From: Scleromatobacter sp039920745
GTDB lineage: Bacteria > Pseudomonadota > Gammaproteobacteria > Burkholderiales > Burkholderiaceae_C
Assembly: GCA_039920745.1 (NCBI GenBank)
Contig: JBDSDD010000049.1
Span: 39,404-103,403, forward strand
DNA: 64,000 nt
Direction of reading: 5' to 3'
Positions 18,970-29,100 of this stretch are shown piece after piece. Positions within the stretch are counted from its first letter, which is position 1; every line of letters begins with the position of its first letter. A program made the position numbers and the translations under genes. The notes under the pieces were generated by a model, which was not told the DNA's origin, ran no database searches, and saw only the letters and a list, made by a program, of their open reading frames with translations.

Positions 18970-19045
18970 TGAAACCCCCACGCTCCCTCCAGTCGCTGCC
19001 CCCCGAGGGGGTGCGTCATCGCCTTCGGGCGGCCGGGCGCCTCTG
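18970..19045. repeat. Dispersed GC-rich hairpin repeat (Burkholderiales type)
   Basis: Between the ATPase and the LacI gene, CCCCCACGCTCC leads to CCCCCCGAGGGGG (about 19008-19021) and then to GCC-TTCG-GGC (about 19021-19030) and GGCCGGGC. This arrangement, a C-run/G-run hairpin followed by a UUCG tetraloop hairpin, is familiar from intergenic repeats in Comamonadaceae and relatives. It could dampen or end transcription inside the operon. Confidence 0.55.
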
Positions 19046-19047
19046 AC

Positions 19048-20055
19048 ATGGCAACCATCAAAGACGTCGCAAAGCTGGCCGGCGTGGGCGTGGGAACCGC
19101 CTCGCGCGTGATCAGCGGCAAGGGCTCGTTTTCGCAGTCGGCGGCGACGCGCGTGGAAGCGGCCGCGCGTCAGCTCGGGTTCCGCCCGAGCGCGATCGCA
19201 CGTGCCCTTTCACTTCAGTCGACCGGCACCATCGGCGTCTTCGTGCCTGATTTCAAGGGCCCGTTCTACGGCCCGCTGCTCGATGCGATCGATGCCGAGC
19301 TGCGCCTGCATGACCGCCACATGGTCGCTGCCAACGGCTGCGGCAACGAGGACACCCGCCAGCAGTCCCTGGACGGCGTGCGCTTCCTGATCGAGCGCGA
19401 GTGCGACGGCATCATCCTGTGCAGCACCGCACTGCGCGACGCCGACTTCGCCGCCCTGCGTGACGACTTCGCCAACCTGGCGATCGTCAACCGCGACGTC
19501 AAGGGCATGAAGACGCACTGCTTCACCGTGGACCACCGCGCCGCCGGCCGCGCCGCAGCCGACGCGCTGATCGCGCACGGCCACAAGCGCATCGCGGTCA
19601 TCGCCGGGCCCGCAGGCGTCGGTGACAACAAGCAGCGCCTGCAAGGCCTGTTCGACCGCCTCGCCGAGGCCGGCATCGCGATGGAGTCGGTGCTGGTGGA
19701 GGAAGGCGACTTCAGCGCGCCCTCGGGCTGGGCCGCGTGCGAGCGCCTGGTCGCACGCAAGCCGAAGATCACCGCGCTGTTCTGTGCCAACGACCAGATG
19801 GCGATGGGCGCGATCAGCTACCTCGGCCACCACGGCATCCGCGTGCCGCAGCAGTGGTCGGTGATGGGCTACGACGACTCCGACGTCGCCGCGTTCCTGT
19901 CGCCGCGGCTGACCAGCGTGCGCATCCCGATCGCCGAAATGGCGCTCAACGCCTGCCGCCAGTTGCTCAACACGCGCTTCGGCTCCGAGCTCGCCGTATC
20001 GCGCAAGTTCGTGCCGACGGTGGTGATGCGAGACTCGCTGGCGAAGGCGCCCTGA
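19048..20055 (+). CDS. LacI-family transcriptional regulator of the sugar operon
   Basis: 335 residues. The N-terminal helix-turn-helix MATIKDVAKLAGVGVGTASRV and hinge helix region (RPSAIARALSLQSTGTIGV) are followed by a periplasmic-binding-protein-like effector domain with GVFVPDF, VNRD, ALFCANDQMAMGAI and the closing VMRDSL. It should bind the 14-bp palindrome at 13282 and be displaced, or made to bind, by an imported sugar. It is 78 bases after the ATPase gene on the same strand, so it may be co-transcribed and autoregulated. Confidence 0.92.
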   Translation: MATIKDVAKLAGVGVGTASRVISGKGSFSQSAATRVEAAARQLGFRPSAIARALSLQSTGTIGVFVPDFKGPFYGPLLDAIDAELRLHDRHMVAANGCGNEDTRQQSLDGVRFLIERECDGIILCSTALRDADFAALRDDFANLAIVNRDVKGMKTHCFTVDHRAAGRAAADALIAHGHKRIAVIAGPAGVGDNKQRLQGLFDRLAEAGIAMESVLVEEGDFSAPSGWAACERLVARKPKITALFCANDQMAMGAISYLGHHGIRVPQQWSVMGYDDSDVAAFLSPRLTSVRIPIAEMALNACRQLLNTRFGSELAVSRKFVPTVVMRDSLAKAP

Positions 20056-20088
20056 GCGGCCCTTCAGCCGGCCCAGGGTGCGCAGCGA

Positions 20089-20706
20089 TCAGCGGTCGAT
20101 CGCGTCGCCGACGTTGAGCGTCAGCTCCGCGCGCTGCGCCGGCGTCTTCTTCTTCCAGTCCGCCAGGCCGTCGGCTTGCGCGTTGGCGAAGCTGATGCTG
20201 GACTTCCTGTCGTATTCGTCGGCAGCGGCCGTCTTCTCGACAAAACGCGTGATCGACACCCACTCCGGGAAGTCCTTGTTGGCCACCGAGAAGTCGGACG
20301 GGCCCGTCGGGCGAATCGGGCGCAGCTGCATGCCTTGCGCATAGATGAAGCGCAGCAGCACGTAGTAGCGCTTGCCCGCGACCACGTCGGCTTCCAGGAT
20401 GTGTGCGCTGCCACCACCCGGGTTGCTCGCGAAGACATGGTGGCCTGGCGTGACGAGCTGCACCGACTTGGTGTGCGACGCCAACTCGGCCAGCAGCGTG
20501 CGCTCCGAGCCGTTGACCTCGTACAGGCCGACCGGGAAAGCACCCTGGATCGCGTTGATCGGATCGAGAAAGACGATCTGCGCCTTGTCGGCCGGCGCTG
20601 GCGTCAGCGGTGCGCTGGAGTCGGTGAACAGCGGCGCGGGCGGCGGTCCCGAGGCACAGCCGGCGAGCACGATGGCGGTCAAGGTCAGCAGGGAGCGAAG
20701 CTTCAT
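20089..20706 (-). CDS. Lipoprotein of unknown function
   Basis: 205 residues from the ATG at 20706. Signal peptide LLTLTAIVLAGCAS gives a lipobox (LAGC) with modified Cys16. The mature part has one compact domain with QIVFLDPINAIQG, LYEVNG, LLAELASHTKSVQLVTPGHHVF and GKRYYVLLRF, a beta-rich arrangement resembling DUF2846-like lipoproteins. It converges on the LacI gene. Function unknown; probably anchored in the outer membrane because the residue after Cys is Ala, not Asp. Confidence 0.78.
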   Translation of the reverse strand: MKLRSLLTLTAIVLAGCASGPPPAPLFTDSSAPLTPAPADKAQIVFLDPINAIQGAFPVGLYEVNGSERTLLAELASHTKSVQLVTPGHHVFASNPGGGSAHILEADVVAGKRYYVLLRFIYAQGMQLRPIRPTGPSDFSVANKDFPEWVSITRFVEKTAAADEYDRKSSISFANAQADGLADWKKKTPAQRAELTLNVGDAIDR

Positions 20707-20952
20707 GAGCGGGATTTTCCGTACGTGAGAGTACCCATCGGCATCGATGAGGCTCCGGATTTTAGGCCGTGCAACCCCGGCCGACACGCCTGCCCGTCAG
20801 AATGAAACTCGGTATTGCCAGCTGCCCAGGGCAGCCCCAGTGAGTTGATCCTGCCGAACCGCGTCAAGCCGCCCCCCGCGAATGACGAAGGCCTCGTCGG
20901 CCCACGCGCGCGGTAACGGCGCTACGATCGCCGGACCTTCAAGGAGCCCCGC

Positions 20953-22008
20953 ATGACCCGCTACGCCAACATCCTCGAAACCATCGGCCGCACGCCCGTC
21001 GTGCGCATCAACAAGCTGGCGCCCGAAGGCATCGAGCTGTGGGTCAAGGTCGAGTCCTTCAACCCGCTCGGCTCGGTCAAGGACCGGCTCGCGCTGGGCG
21101 TGATCGAGGCCGCGGAAAAGAGCGGCGAGCTCAAGCCCGGCCAGACCGTCGTCGAGGCCACCAGCGGCAACACGGGCATCGGCCTGGCGATGGTCTGCGC
21201 ACAGAAGGGCTACCCGCTGGTGGTGACGATGGCCGAGAGCTTCAGCGTCGAGCGCCGCCGCCTGATGCGCTTCCTGGGCGCCAAGGTCATCCTCACGCCG
21301 GCCGCCGAACGCGGCACGGGCATGGTGAAGAAGGCCGCGGAACTGGCTGCCGCGAATGGCTGGTTCCTGACGCGCCAGTTCGAGAACGAGGCCAACGCCG
21401 ACATGCACTCGCGCACCACCGCGCGCGAGATCGTCGACGACTTCGCGGGCAAGCGGCTCGACTACTGGGTCACGGGCTTCGGCACCGGCGGCACGCTGCG
21501 CGGCGTCTCGCGCGTGCTCGCGCAGGAGCGCCCCGACACGAAGATCGTCGTCTGCGAGCCCTCGGACGCGCCGATGCTCACCAGCGGCCTGCCGCAGGTT
21601 CTCGAGCCGGATGGCAGCGCCACGACCAGCCACCCCTCATGGAAGCCGCACCCGCTGCAGGGCTGGAGCCCCGACTTCATCGGCAAGCTCACGCGCGACG
21701 CCGTCGCCTCCGACCTGATCGAGCGCGTCGTCACCGTCAGCGGCGCGGACGCGATGCACTGGAGCCGGCAACTCGCCCAGAAGGAAGGGCTGTTCGTCGG
21801 GACGTCCAGCGGCGCGACCTTCGCTGGCGCACTGGAGGTCTGCAAGGCCGCGGCTGCGGGCTCGGTGGTGCTGTGCATGCTGCCCGACACCGGCGAACGC
21901 TATCTCAGCACGCCGCTGTTCGCCGACGTGGCAGTGGACATGAACGAGGACGAGCTCGCGATCATGCGCTCGACACCGGGCAGCCAGCTCGCACCAAAGG
22001 CGGCGTGA
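20953..22008 (+). CDS. cysK: Cysteine synthase (O-acetylserine sulfhydrylase)
   Basis: 351 residues. The PLP lysine is Lys43 in FNPLGSVKDR; EATSGNTGIGLAM binds the carboxylate and GFGTGGTLRGVSRVL the PLP phosphate. It condenses O-acetylserine and sulfide to cysteine and acetate. The protein is longer than classic CysK (about 310-325) because of a C-terminal extension with VDMNEDELAIMRSTPG, common in the betaproteobacterial version. AAGGAG stands ahead of the ATG. TACGAT about 25 bases upstream could be its -10 box. Confidence 0.93.
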   Translation: MTRYANILETIGRTPVVRINKLAPEGIELWVKVESFNPLGSVKDRLALGVIEAAEKSGELKPGQTVVEATSGNTGIGLAMVCAQKGYPLVVTMAESFSVERRRLMRFLGAKVILTPAAERGTGMVKKAAELAAANGWFLTRQFENEANADMHSRTTAREIVDDFAGKRLDYWVTGFGTGGTLRGVSRVLAQERPDTKIVVCEPSDAPMLTSGLPQVLEPDGSATTSHPSWKPHPLQGWSPDFIGKLTRDAVASDLIERVVTVSGADAMHWSRQLAQKEGLFVGTSSGATFAGALEVCKAAAAGSVVLCMLPDTGERYLSTPLFADVAVDMNEDELAIMRSTPGSQLAPKAA

Positions 22009-22045
22009 TCGAGTACGGGCCGAGGCGCAGCGGGCGAAGCGGCCT

Positions 22046-23536
22046 TCAGTGCCGCTGCACGGTCTTGTAGATGCCGCAGCCCAGCACGAGGTTGTCGCTC
22101 ACCGGCACCACGAAGGATGTCTTCGGCGCGACCAGGTTGGTAGCCGGATTGAGGAAGTCGTAGTCGACCCAGCCGCCGCCCTTGCCGGCCGCGGCCCACA
22201 CGTCGTGCGTCAGCTGCGACACGTCGGTGCCCAGGATCTGCGCGGCCGTCTTGCGCAGGTTGTGCGGCTTGCCGGCGAACGCGTGATAGACCAGGGCGCG
22301 ATCCCAGGCGAACACGTACATGTCGCGATCGGCGAAACCGTTGGCGACGTCGGTGATCTCGCTCAGGCACGCGCCGCCGCGCCGCTTGTAAAGTGCAACG
22401 GCCTTGGTCACCAGCGCATGCGCCTCGTCGGCCGTACCCTGGCGCAGGCGGAACGTGCTCACGGTGAGCGCGAGCTTGTTGGCGCGCAGGCCCAGGCCAG
22501 AGGACGCCGACGAGGTCTGCTCGACCATCGTCGCGTTCTCCTGCGTGATGTCGTCAAGGCCGCGGATGGCCTCCGACATCTGGCTCAGGCTGTTGCTCTG
22601 CATCTCGGCTACCGACGTGATCGCGCGCACGTTGCCCGCCACCTCGCCGATGCCCGCGACCACGCTGGCCAACAGCTCGCCGACCTCATCGATGCGCGAC
22701 GCGCCCGAGGCCACCTGCTCGCTGGACGTCGCGATCAGCGACTTGATCTCACGCGCCGCGCCACTGCTGCGCAGGGCCAGCGAGCGCACCTCGGCGGCGA
22801 CCACGGCGAAGCCGCGGCCCTGCTCGCCCGCGCGCGCGGCCTCCACCGCGGCGTTGAGCGCGAGGATGTTGGTCTGGAAAGCGATGCCGTCGATCACGCC
22901 GATGATGTCGTGCACGCGCTGCGAGCTCGTGCGGATCGCGTGCATGGTCTCGACGGCCTCGCGCATGCGACCACCGCCCGATTCGGCCATCTGGTGCACG
23001 CGGCTCGCGAGCTGCTCCACGGCGCGCGCGTCGAGGGCGTTCTGCTTGACCGAGCCGCTGAGATCCTGCACGCTGGCCGAAGTCTGCTCCAGGCTCGCGG
23101 CTTGGCGCTCGGTGCGTTGCGCGAGCTCGGAGGTGCCGGCGGCCAGCGACTCGCTGGCCTGCGACACGAAGGTCGCCTCGCTGCGGATGTCGGCCACCAG
23201 CGCCGACATGTTGGCGTTCATGTCGTCCAGCGACGCGGCGATGGCGCCGAACTCGTCGCGGCTCTTCATGTCGATGCGGCGCGACAGGTCCCCGTTCTTC
23301 ATGGCGCTCACGCTGGCCTGCAGCGGCTGCAGCGAGCGCGCCAAGTAGCGTTGGAGCGACAGGCTCAGCGCCGCTGCTGTCGCGCCCAGCACGACGCAGG
23401 CGATCGCAACGACCGAGAAGCCTTCGAGCTGCACCAGGCGCACACCGGCGCACAGCGCCAGCGCGAGGCAGACGGCGCCCAGCAGCGCGATCCGGTGACG
23501 CACGGAGGCACTTGCAGCGATATTGACCTGATCCAT
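22046..23536 (-). CDS. Methyl-accepting chemotaxis protein with C-terminal Cache-like domain
   Basis: 496 residues. Two closely spaced membrane helices (RIALLGAVCLALALCAGV, FSVVAIACVVLGATAAALSL) leave almost no periplasmic loop. HAMP follows (about 65-120), then the methyl-accepting signalling hairpin, whose tip reads IDGIAFQTNILALNAAVEAARAG near residue 220. After the signalling domain (about 390-496) comes a cytoplasmic single-Cache-like module: MYVFAWDRALVYHAF, LRKTAAQILGTDVSQL, GGGWVDYDF, TSFVVPVSDNLVLGCGIY. So the sensor is at the C terminus, inside the cell, and the protein probably reports an internal ligand or metabolic state to the CheA/CheW array. Confidence 0.9.
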   Translation of the reverse strand: MDQVNIAASASVRHRIALLGAVCLALALCAGVRLVQLEGFSVVAIACVVLGATAAALSLSLQRYLARSLQPLQASVSAMKNGDLSRRIDMKSRDEFGAIAASLDDMNANMSALVADIRSEATFVSQASESLAAGTSELAQRTERQAASLEQTSASVQDLSGSVKQNALDARAVEQLASRVHQMAESGGGRMREAVETMHAIRTSSQRVHDIIGVIDGIAFQTNILALNAAVEAARAGEQGRGFAVVAAEVRSLALRSSGAAREIKSLIATSSEQVASGASRIDEVGELLASVVAGIGEVAGNVRAITSVAEMQSNSLSQMSEAIRGLDDITQENATMVEQTSSASSGLGLRANKLALTVSTFRLRQGTADEAHALVTKAVALYKRRGGACLSEITDVANGFADRDMYVFAWDRALVYHAFAGKPHNLRKTAAQILGTDVSQLTHDVWAAAGKGGGWVDYDFLNPATNLVAPKTSFVVPVSDNLVLGCGIYKTVQRH

Positions 23537-23674
23537 CCCTGTTTTCCTTGCGCGGTCGCACGGGCCGCTCCACTGCTCGGGATGTTAGCCAGCGCCGCCG
23601 ACGATCAAGCGATCAACAACGCCCCCAACAACCCGCTTTTCTTGCCCATCCGCAGGGCCGGATACAGTGCCGCC

Positions 23675-24304
23675 ATGCGCACGCTTGCCCTGTCTCGCCT
23701 CGGCCTGCGCTGGCCCGACGGCACCGCCCTGTTCGACGATCTCCACCTGGACGTCGGCGCCGGCCTGACGCTGCTCCAGGGCGACAGCGGCAGTGGCAAG
23801 TCGACGCTGCTGCGCGTGATCGCCGGCGAACTCCCCGCCAGCGGGCGCGTCACGCTGGGCGGGCGCACGCGAGAGGAGGACCCCGCGGCCTGGGCGCGCG
23901 ACGTGGCTTTCGTCGACGCCGATGACGAGCGACTGGACGCGCTCACGCCCGACAGCGTCCTGGCGCGGTTGAGCAGACGCCACGGCGCGATTGCCGACAC
24001 CGACTGGCAGCGCCACGTCGACGCCTTCGGCCTGCGCCCGCATCTTGCCAAGGCGATGTGCCAGCTGTCCGCAGGCTCGCGTCGCAAGGTCGTGCTGGCG
24101 GCGCTGCTCGCCGTGCGCCCCGCGCTGACCCTGCTCGACGAGCCGGGTGCCGGGCTGGATGCCGCGTCGCTGCGCCACCTGCGCCTGGCGCTGGCCGAGG
24201 CCAACGGCGACCCGACGCGAGCATGGCTGCTCGTCGCCAGCTTCGGCCTGGACGCACTGGCCTGCAACGCGACCGTGGTTCTGCCGTCGCGGATCAGCGC
24301 CTGA
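23675..24304 (+). CDS. Solitary short ABC-type ATPase
   Basis: 209 residues. Walker A QGDSGSGKSTLLRV, a divergent signature LSAGSRRKVVLAALL, Walker B ALTLLDEPGAGLD. The H-loop region is VASFGLDALACN, with Phe where His is usual, so ATP hydrolysis may be altered. No permease or binding protein is next to it; partners must be encoded elsewhere or it has a non-transport role. Start at 23675; ribosome site weak. Divergent from the chemoreceptor. Confidence 0.8.
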   Translation: MRTLALSRLGLRWPDGTALFDDLHLDVGAGLTLLQGDSGSGKSTLLRVIAGELPASGRVTLGGRTREEDPAAWARDVAFVDADDERLDALTPDSVLARLSRRHGAIADTDWQRHVDAFGLRPHLAKAMCQLSAGSRRKVVLAALLAVRPALTLLDEPGAGLDAASLRHLRLALAEANGDPTRAWLLVASFGLDALACNATVVLPSRISA

Positions 24305-24387
24305 ATCCAGGCGCTGATCCGGCGCTCGCACGCCGCGTCGGCTCCTAGACTCGGCGTGCGCGAAGGTCTTGCGCCTAAGGATCCAGC

Positions 24388-24858
24388 ATGCCCACGATCA
24401 GCCCCACGCTCACCCTGCCCCAGCCCACCCTGTCGCCTGCCGCGTCGACGAAGGCCGCCGCCCCGGCGCCCGCCGGCGCGCCGACGACGCCCGTCGCGGT
24501 GACCAAGGCCCCTGAGCCCAGCACGACGGTGACGCTGAGCCCGCAGGCGATGAGCGCGATGGCCGCTGCGGCAAATCCGTCGCCTTCGCCTGCGTCGTCG
24601 AACACAGCCAGCGGTGCGGCGCCAATGCCCGCCCCCGCCGCGCACGACAGCTCCGTCTACGAATCGCTCAAGAACGGCATCTCCACAGCGGTCACCGATG
24701 TCGGCGACGCGATCGTGGACGGCGCGCATGCGGTCGTCGACGGCGTCGAGACCACGCTGTCCACCGCCAACAAGGTGGCCAAGGGCATCGTCGAGTTCCC
24801 TTTCGCGGCCATGTCCAAGGCCAGCGACGCCGTTGGCGCGCTCATCGACAAGCTCTGA
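24388..24858 (+). CDS. Ala/Pro/Ser-rich hypothetical protein
   Basis: 156 residues, AAGGA ahead of the ATG. Residues 1-85 are disordered Pro/Ala/Thr/Ser sequence; residues 90-156 have regularly placed valines and small residues (AVTDVGDAIVDGAHAVVDGVE, STANKVAKGIVEFPFAAM). The C-terminal half is similar in style to the protein at 7880-8521 and may be a paralogous amphipathic segment. No signal peptide or motif. Function unknown. Confidence 0.6.
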   Translation: MPTISPTLTLPQPTLSPAASTKAAAPAPAGAPTTPVAVTKAPEPSTTVTLSPQAMSAMAAAANPSPSPASSNTASGAAPMPAPAAHDSSVYESLKNGISTAVTDVGDAIVDGAHAVVDGVETTLSTANKVAKGIVEFPFAAMSKASDAVGALIDKL

Positions 24859-24997
24859 TCCAACTGGTGCGCCCCCCTTGGGCACGTCCCCGCGAGGCAC
24901 GCGCTGAGTGCAGTTCAACGGCGACGATGTACTCGCACCCGTCACCGCCGGCATCGTCCTCGACACCCCGCTGAGCCAGCATGCCAGTAGCCGGTTG

Positions 24998-25372
24998 CTA
25001 CACCCGACGCGGCACGCGTTGCGCCGGGTCGTAGAAGAACGTCTCCTCGGCAATGCGTTCGCCCTCCCAGCGCTGCCACGCGAGCTCCTCCATGTGCGTG
25101 ACGCTGCCGTCGCGCCACTCGAAGTGGAAGATCCAGCGGATGACCACATGGTCGCCGTTGACCAGCACTGGCCGCACGCAGGTCGACGTGATCGTCTCGG
25201 CGCGCGCCATCACGTTGCGCTCGTTGTCGACGTGCGCGGCGCGTCCGATGCGGGGCTTGCCCTGGTTCTCCTGCATCGTCGAGTTCTCGCTGTAGAACTG
25301 GTCGCAGGCGACGTCGTGCGCGTTGGTCTCGACGAGCGCGATGAAGCGCTCCAGCGTATCGGAAGTGGGCAT
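24998..25372 (-). CDS. SnoaL/NTF2-like protein
   Basis: 124 residues from the ATG at 25372. An alpha+beta cone fold of the NTF2/SnoaL type is suggested by the order: helix LERFIALVETNAHDVACDQFY, then strands HVVIRWIFHFEWRDG, HMEELAWQRWEGERIAEETFFYDP. Such proteins are small isomerases, hydrolases or ligand binders; the catalytic residues vary too much to assign one here. It is followed on the same strand by nothing related; the VOC protein upstream may share its transcript. Confidence 0.75.
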   Translation of the reverse strand: MPTSDTLERFIALVETNAHDVACDQFYSENSTMQENQGKPRIGRAAHVDNERNVMARAETITSTCVRPVLVNGDHVVIRWIFHFEWRDGSVTHMEELAWQRWEGERIAEETFFYDPAQRVPRRV

Positions 25373-25442
25373 GGGAGTGATCTCTCGCAGAATGACTCGC
25401 GCGATGGTGTCACAGCCCGCCAAGCCCCACTGTCGCGGTGGA

Positions 25443-25850
25443 TCACATCCCGATCGGCTTCAACAGGGTCGCGATCACCGCGTGCTGGTACGACGTGATC
25501 TCCCACGGATTGCCGTCCGGGTCATCGAAGTACAGCGACCATGACAACTGGTGATCCTCGGCCTCCACCGGCCGCTTGAGCTTGTCGACCAGGTGCTGGC
25601 GCCAGGCGATGAATTCCTCGGCGCCGACCGACAGTGCGATGACGCTGCGGCACGCCTGCAGCGGCGCCTCGAACAGCGCGATGTGCACGGTGCCCGACGA
25701 GTTGGTCAGCGTCAGCGGGCCTTCTTCAGCCCACGACTCCAACTCGCGCACGCGAGAGAAGCCCATCACGTCGGCGTACCACTGCTCCGACTTGTTGCGG
25801 TTGGTGGCGTAGAGGTGGATGTGGTCGATGCGGTCGAAGGCGGGAATCAT
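25443..25850 (-). CDS. VOC/glyoxalase-superfamily protein
   Basis: 135 residues in the two-repeat VOC layout. IDHIHLYATNRNKSEQWYADVMGF gives the first metal His; HIALFE and DDPDGNPWEIT near the end supply the usual second-site acidic residue. The superfamily includes glyoxalases, dioxygenases and antibiotic-resistance proteins; the reaction is not evident. No clear ribosome site before the ATG at 25850. Confidence 0.8.
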   Translation of the reverse strand: MIPAFDRIDHIHLYATNRNKSEQWYADVMGFSRVRELESWAEEGPLTLTNSSGTVHIALFEAPLQACRSVIALSVGAEEFIAWRQHLVDKLKRPVEAEDHQLSWSLYFDDPDGNPWEITSYQHAVIATLLKPIGM

Positions 25851-25982
25851 GGTGTCTTGTCGAATTGGCGGCGCCGATCAGCGGCAGCAGCAAATGCCGA
25901 GCCTGCAAGCGGTGGGTAAGCACGGCCCCAAGGCCCTCTCCGACCGATGGTGGTGCCCTTGCTTGGGCAACGGCTTGCTGCC

Positions 25983-26005
25983 GGCGGACATTCGGTTCGT
26001 CCGCC
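25983..26005. repeat. 7-bp stem inverted repeat in the 25851-26121 gap
   Basis: GGCGGAC (25983-25989) pairs with GTCCGCC (25999-26005) around a nine-base loop. It lies about 120 bases downstream of the large GGDEF-EAL gene's stop (minus strand) with no T-run on either side. The rest of this 271-base gap shows nothing else I can support. Confidence 0.35.
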
Positions 26006-26121
26006 AATACCGAAAGCCGCGATAACCGACCGGGCATCTCAAATCGATAACCAGAAGCTGTCGTTGGAGGTGCAATGCCCGTCCGCATACCCAAGCGCTC
26101 TGCCTTTAGTCCGCTGTGGAT

Positions 26122-29100
26122 TCATTGATCTGCGGATGCTTTCAAGACATCTTCGAGCAGACATGGCCGGTCGAGCAGAAACCCCTGCGCGTAGTTCACG
26201 CCAATTTCCTGGAGTCTCACCAAGACGTTCTGCGTCTCGACAAATTCCGCAACAGTTTTCAAGCCCATCACCGCGGCCACGTCGACGAAGCAGCGGACCG
26301 CTGCGTCATTGAGCGCGTCGGTTGTCAAATCCTTGATGAATTGGCCGTCGATCTTCAATATGTCGACATGAAGTGACTTGAGGTAGCCGAAGGACGAGGC
26401 TCCCGCCCCGAAGTCATCCAGCGCAATGCGCACCCCCAATTCACGCAATTGCGTGATGAAGGACGTGGCGTCGCCCATGTTGGTGATGGCCGCCGTCTCG
26501 GTGATCTCGATACAGAGGCTTCGACAGACTTCCTGCCCTGCCGAGGTCAACAAGTCGACGGCCTGTCGATGGAACGCGCGGTCCCCCACTGATTGACCGG
26601 ACAAATTGACACTGAGCAACCCAACGTCAGCCAGTGTTGTCATCGAAGTCAAACGTGCGACGACATGCCGAAGCACCCATCGATCGATTCGCGTGGCGAG
26701 ATGAAATCTCTCCGCGGCCGGTAAGAACGCGCCGGGAAGGATGATGCCGCCTCGTTCGTCCCGAAGCCGTATTAGAACCTCGGCGTGGATTTGAGTCGAA
26801 GGTACCCCAATCGGGTGGATGCGTTGAGCAAACAGGACGAATCGGTCCTCGTCGAGCGCTTGTTCGAGACGCGCTGCCCATTGCGCTTCTCCCTGCCTCG
26901 CCTGCATGGCCAGATCAGTGTCGAACCATACGTGGACTCGATTGCGACCCTCCTCCTTGGCGGCGTAGCACGACGTATCGGCTGCCTGCATCGCGGCGGC
27001 TGGGCTTCTCCATCGTCTGTCGAGTGGGATGAGCCCGATGCTCGCACCGATCCTGAAACGCCGCCCATCGTGCAGGAATCGGTACTCGTCAAGGCGCTCG
27101 CAAATTTTCTCTGCAACACGACGCGCCTGCTCCGTGTGGCAATGCTCAAGGATGACGGCAAACTCGTCGCCGCCCAGGCGTGCGAGCGTGTCACGATTGC
27201 GCACGGTGTCCTGAAGCAACTGTGTCACCTGCTTCAGGAGGAGATCGCCTGCGGCATGGCCACAGGCATCGTTCACAAGCTTGAATTGGTCGAGGTCGAT
27301 GTACATCAACGAGTGCTCGACGTTGTCGTCGTACGCCTTCTCCAACGCACGCTGCAAGCGCGCCTCGAACTCGGCTCGATTCACGAGCCCCGTCAACGCG
27401 TCGTGCGTCGCGCGGAAGGTCATCTCGCCGCTCATCCGCCGCTGTTCGGTCACGTCGTGGAAGACCAGCACGGCCCCACGCAGTTCTCCATTGTCGTCAC
27501 GGATCGGCGAAGCCGAGTCCTCGATGCCGAATTCTCGGCCATCCCTCGAGACGAGTATCGTGCGATCCTGCAGTCCCACGACGGCGTTCTCGGCGATGCA
27601 GATCGCGATCGGCAAGCGAGAAGGAAGCCGGGTCTCCTCGTGCAATATGTGGAAGACCTGCTCGAGACTCATCCCGATGGCTTCCTCGCAGAGCCAGCCG
27701 GTCATTCGTTCGGCGACGGGGTTGAGCCACGTCACCTGGCCCCTGGCATCTGTCGTGATCACCGCGTCGCCGATGGAGCGTAGTGTCACCTTCAACAGCT
27801 GGTGTTGATCAGACACCTCGGCCATGAGTCGCTTGCGATCTGTGATGTCTTGGGCGGTACCGCGAAGCAAGACAACCCTGCCTTGCTCATTGCGCATCGT
27901 CTCGCCACGCGCGTCCAGCCATGTGGAGGTCCCGTCTGCATGAGGGAGTTGCAGTTCAAGGGAAAAGGGTTCTCCGAATTGCTGCGCGCGCGCGACCGCC
28001 GAGGCCAGCGCCTTCCAGCTCTCAGGTGTGAAGTAGGGCTCTCTTTCGGCGAGCTTCGGCGCACTTTTCGCGGGATCGATGCCGTAGATTCGGTACATCT
28101 CAGGCGACCAGGTCGTCGTGTCTGTATCGGCATGCCATTCCCAGCTGCCGATGCGCCCGAGTTGTTGCGCCTGCTCAAGCGACCTTGCCAATGTCTGCAA
28201 GTCGCGCTGTTGGGTCTCACGCAGCTCGATCTCGGTACGCAGCGCCGTTTCGATGCCTTTGAGCTGACTGACATCACTCATCTGTGCGAGGAAGCCATTC
28301 ACAACACCGTCCACCACGTCCGGGACGTACTGTGCAAGGCTGAAGCGTGTGACGCCGTCAGGGCATGCTATGGCGCGCTCGAAGGTTTGCGCAGATCCCG
28401 CCAGCGCGCCGTCTATGAAGACTCTGTTCATTCCGAAAAGTGTCGGCCCCAGGAGGTCACGAATATGCATGCCGACCATCGTCTCCGGTGTTCTACCGAA
28501 CCATTTTTCGTAGGCACGGTTCGCGAAGCGGCATCTGAGGTCGGAATCCCAGTACGCGACCATCGAAGGCACGGTATTGAGAACAAGCCTCAAGTCTGCT
28601 TCGCTCTTTTCCAGCGCGGCGGTGGCGACCCGCTGAGCGGTGACGTCACGTACGAACTTGGTCGCGCCAACCATGAGCCCGTCGTTGCCGAACTCGGGCA
28701 CAAGAGTGACTGCAACCTGCACCAGGGAACCATTCGCTTTGCGCCGAACTGACTCGTAGCTCTGGACGTCGTCACGCAACCGTTCGAATGCGCTCAACTC
28801 TTGCGCCTGTTGCTCCACGGGCACGAGCATGGTGACCAGACGACCGATCGCTTCACCCGGCGCATGGCCGAAAAGGCGCTCTGCGGCCGGATTCCACCGC
28901 TTGATGAGGCCCAGTGCGTCGACCCCGATGACAGCATCGGAACTATGCTCGAGTACCGCGGACGCTTGCGCGTTGCGACGAGCGGATTCGCCAGCCATTC
29001 TCAATGCCAAGCGACCTTCCAGCGCTCGGCCTGCGACGATCGACAACTGCGTCAGCACACGACGCTGATGGTCATTCAGCCGCCTGGGTTCGCGGTCAAT

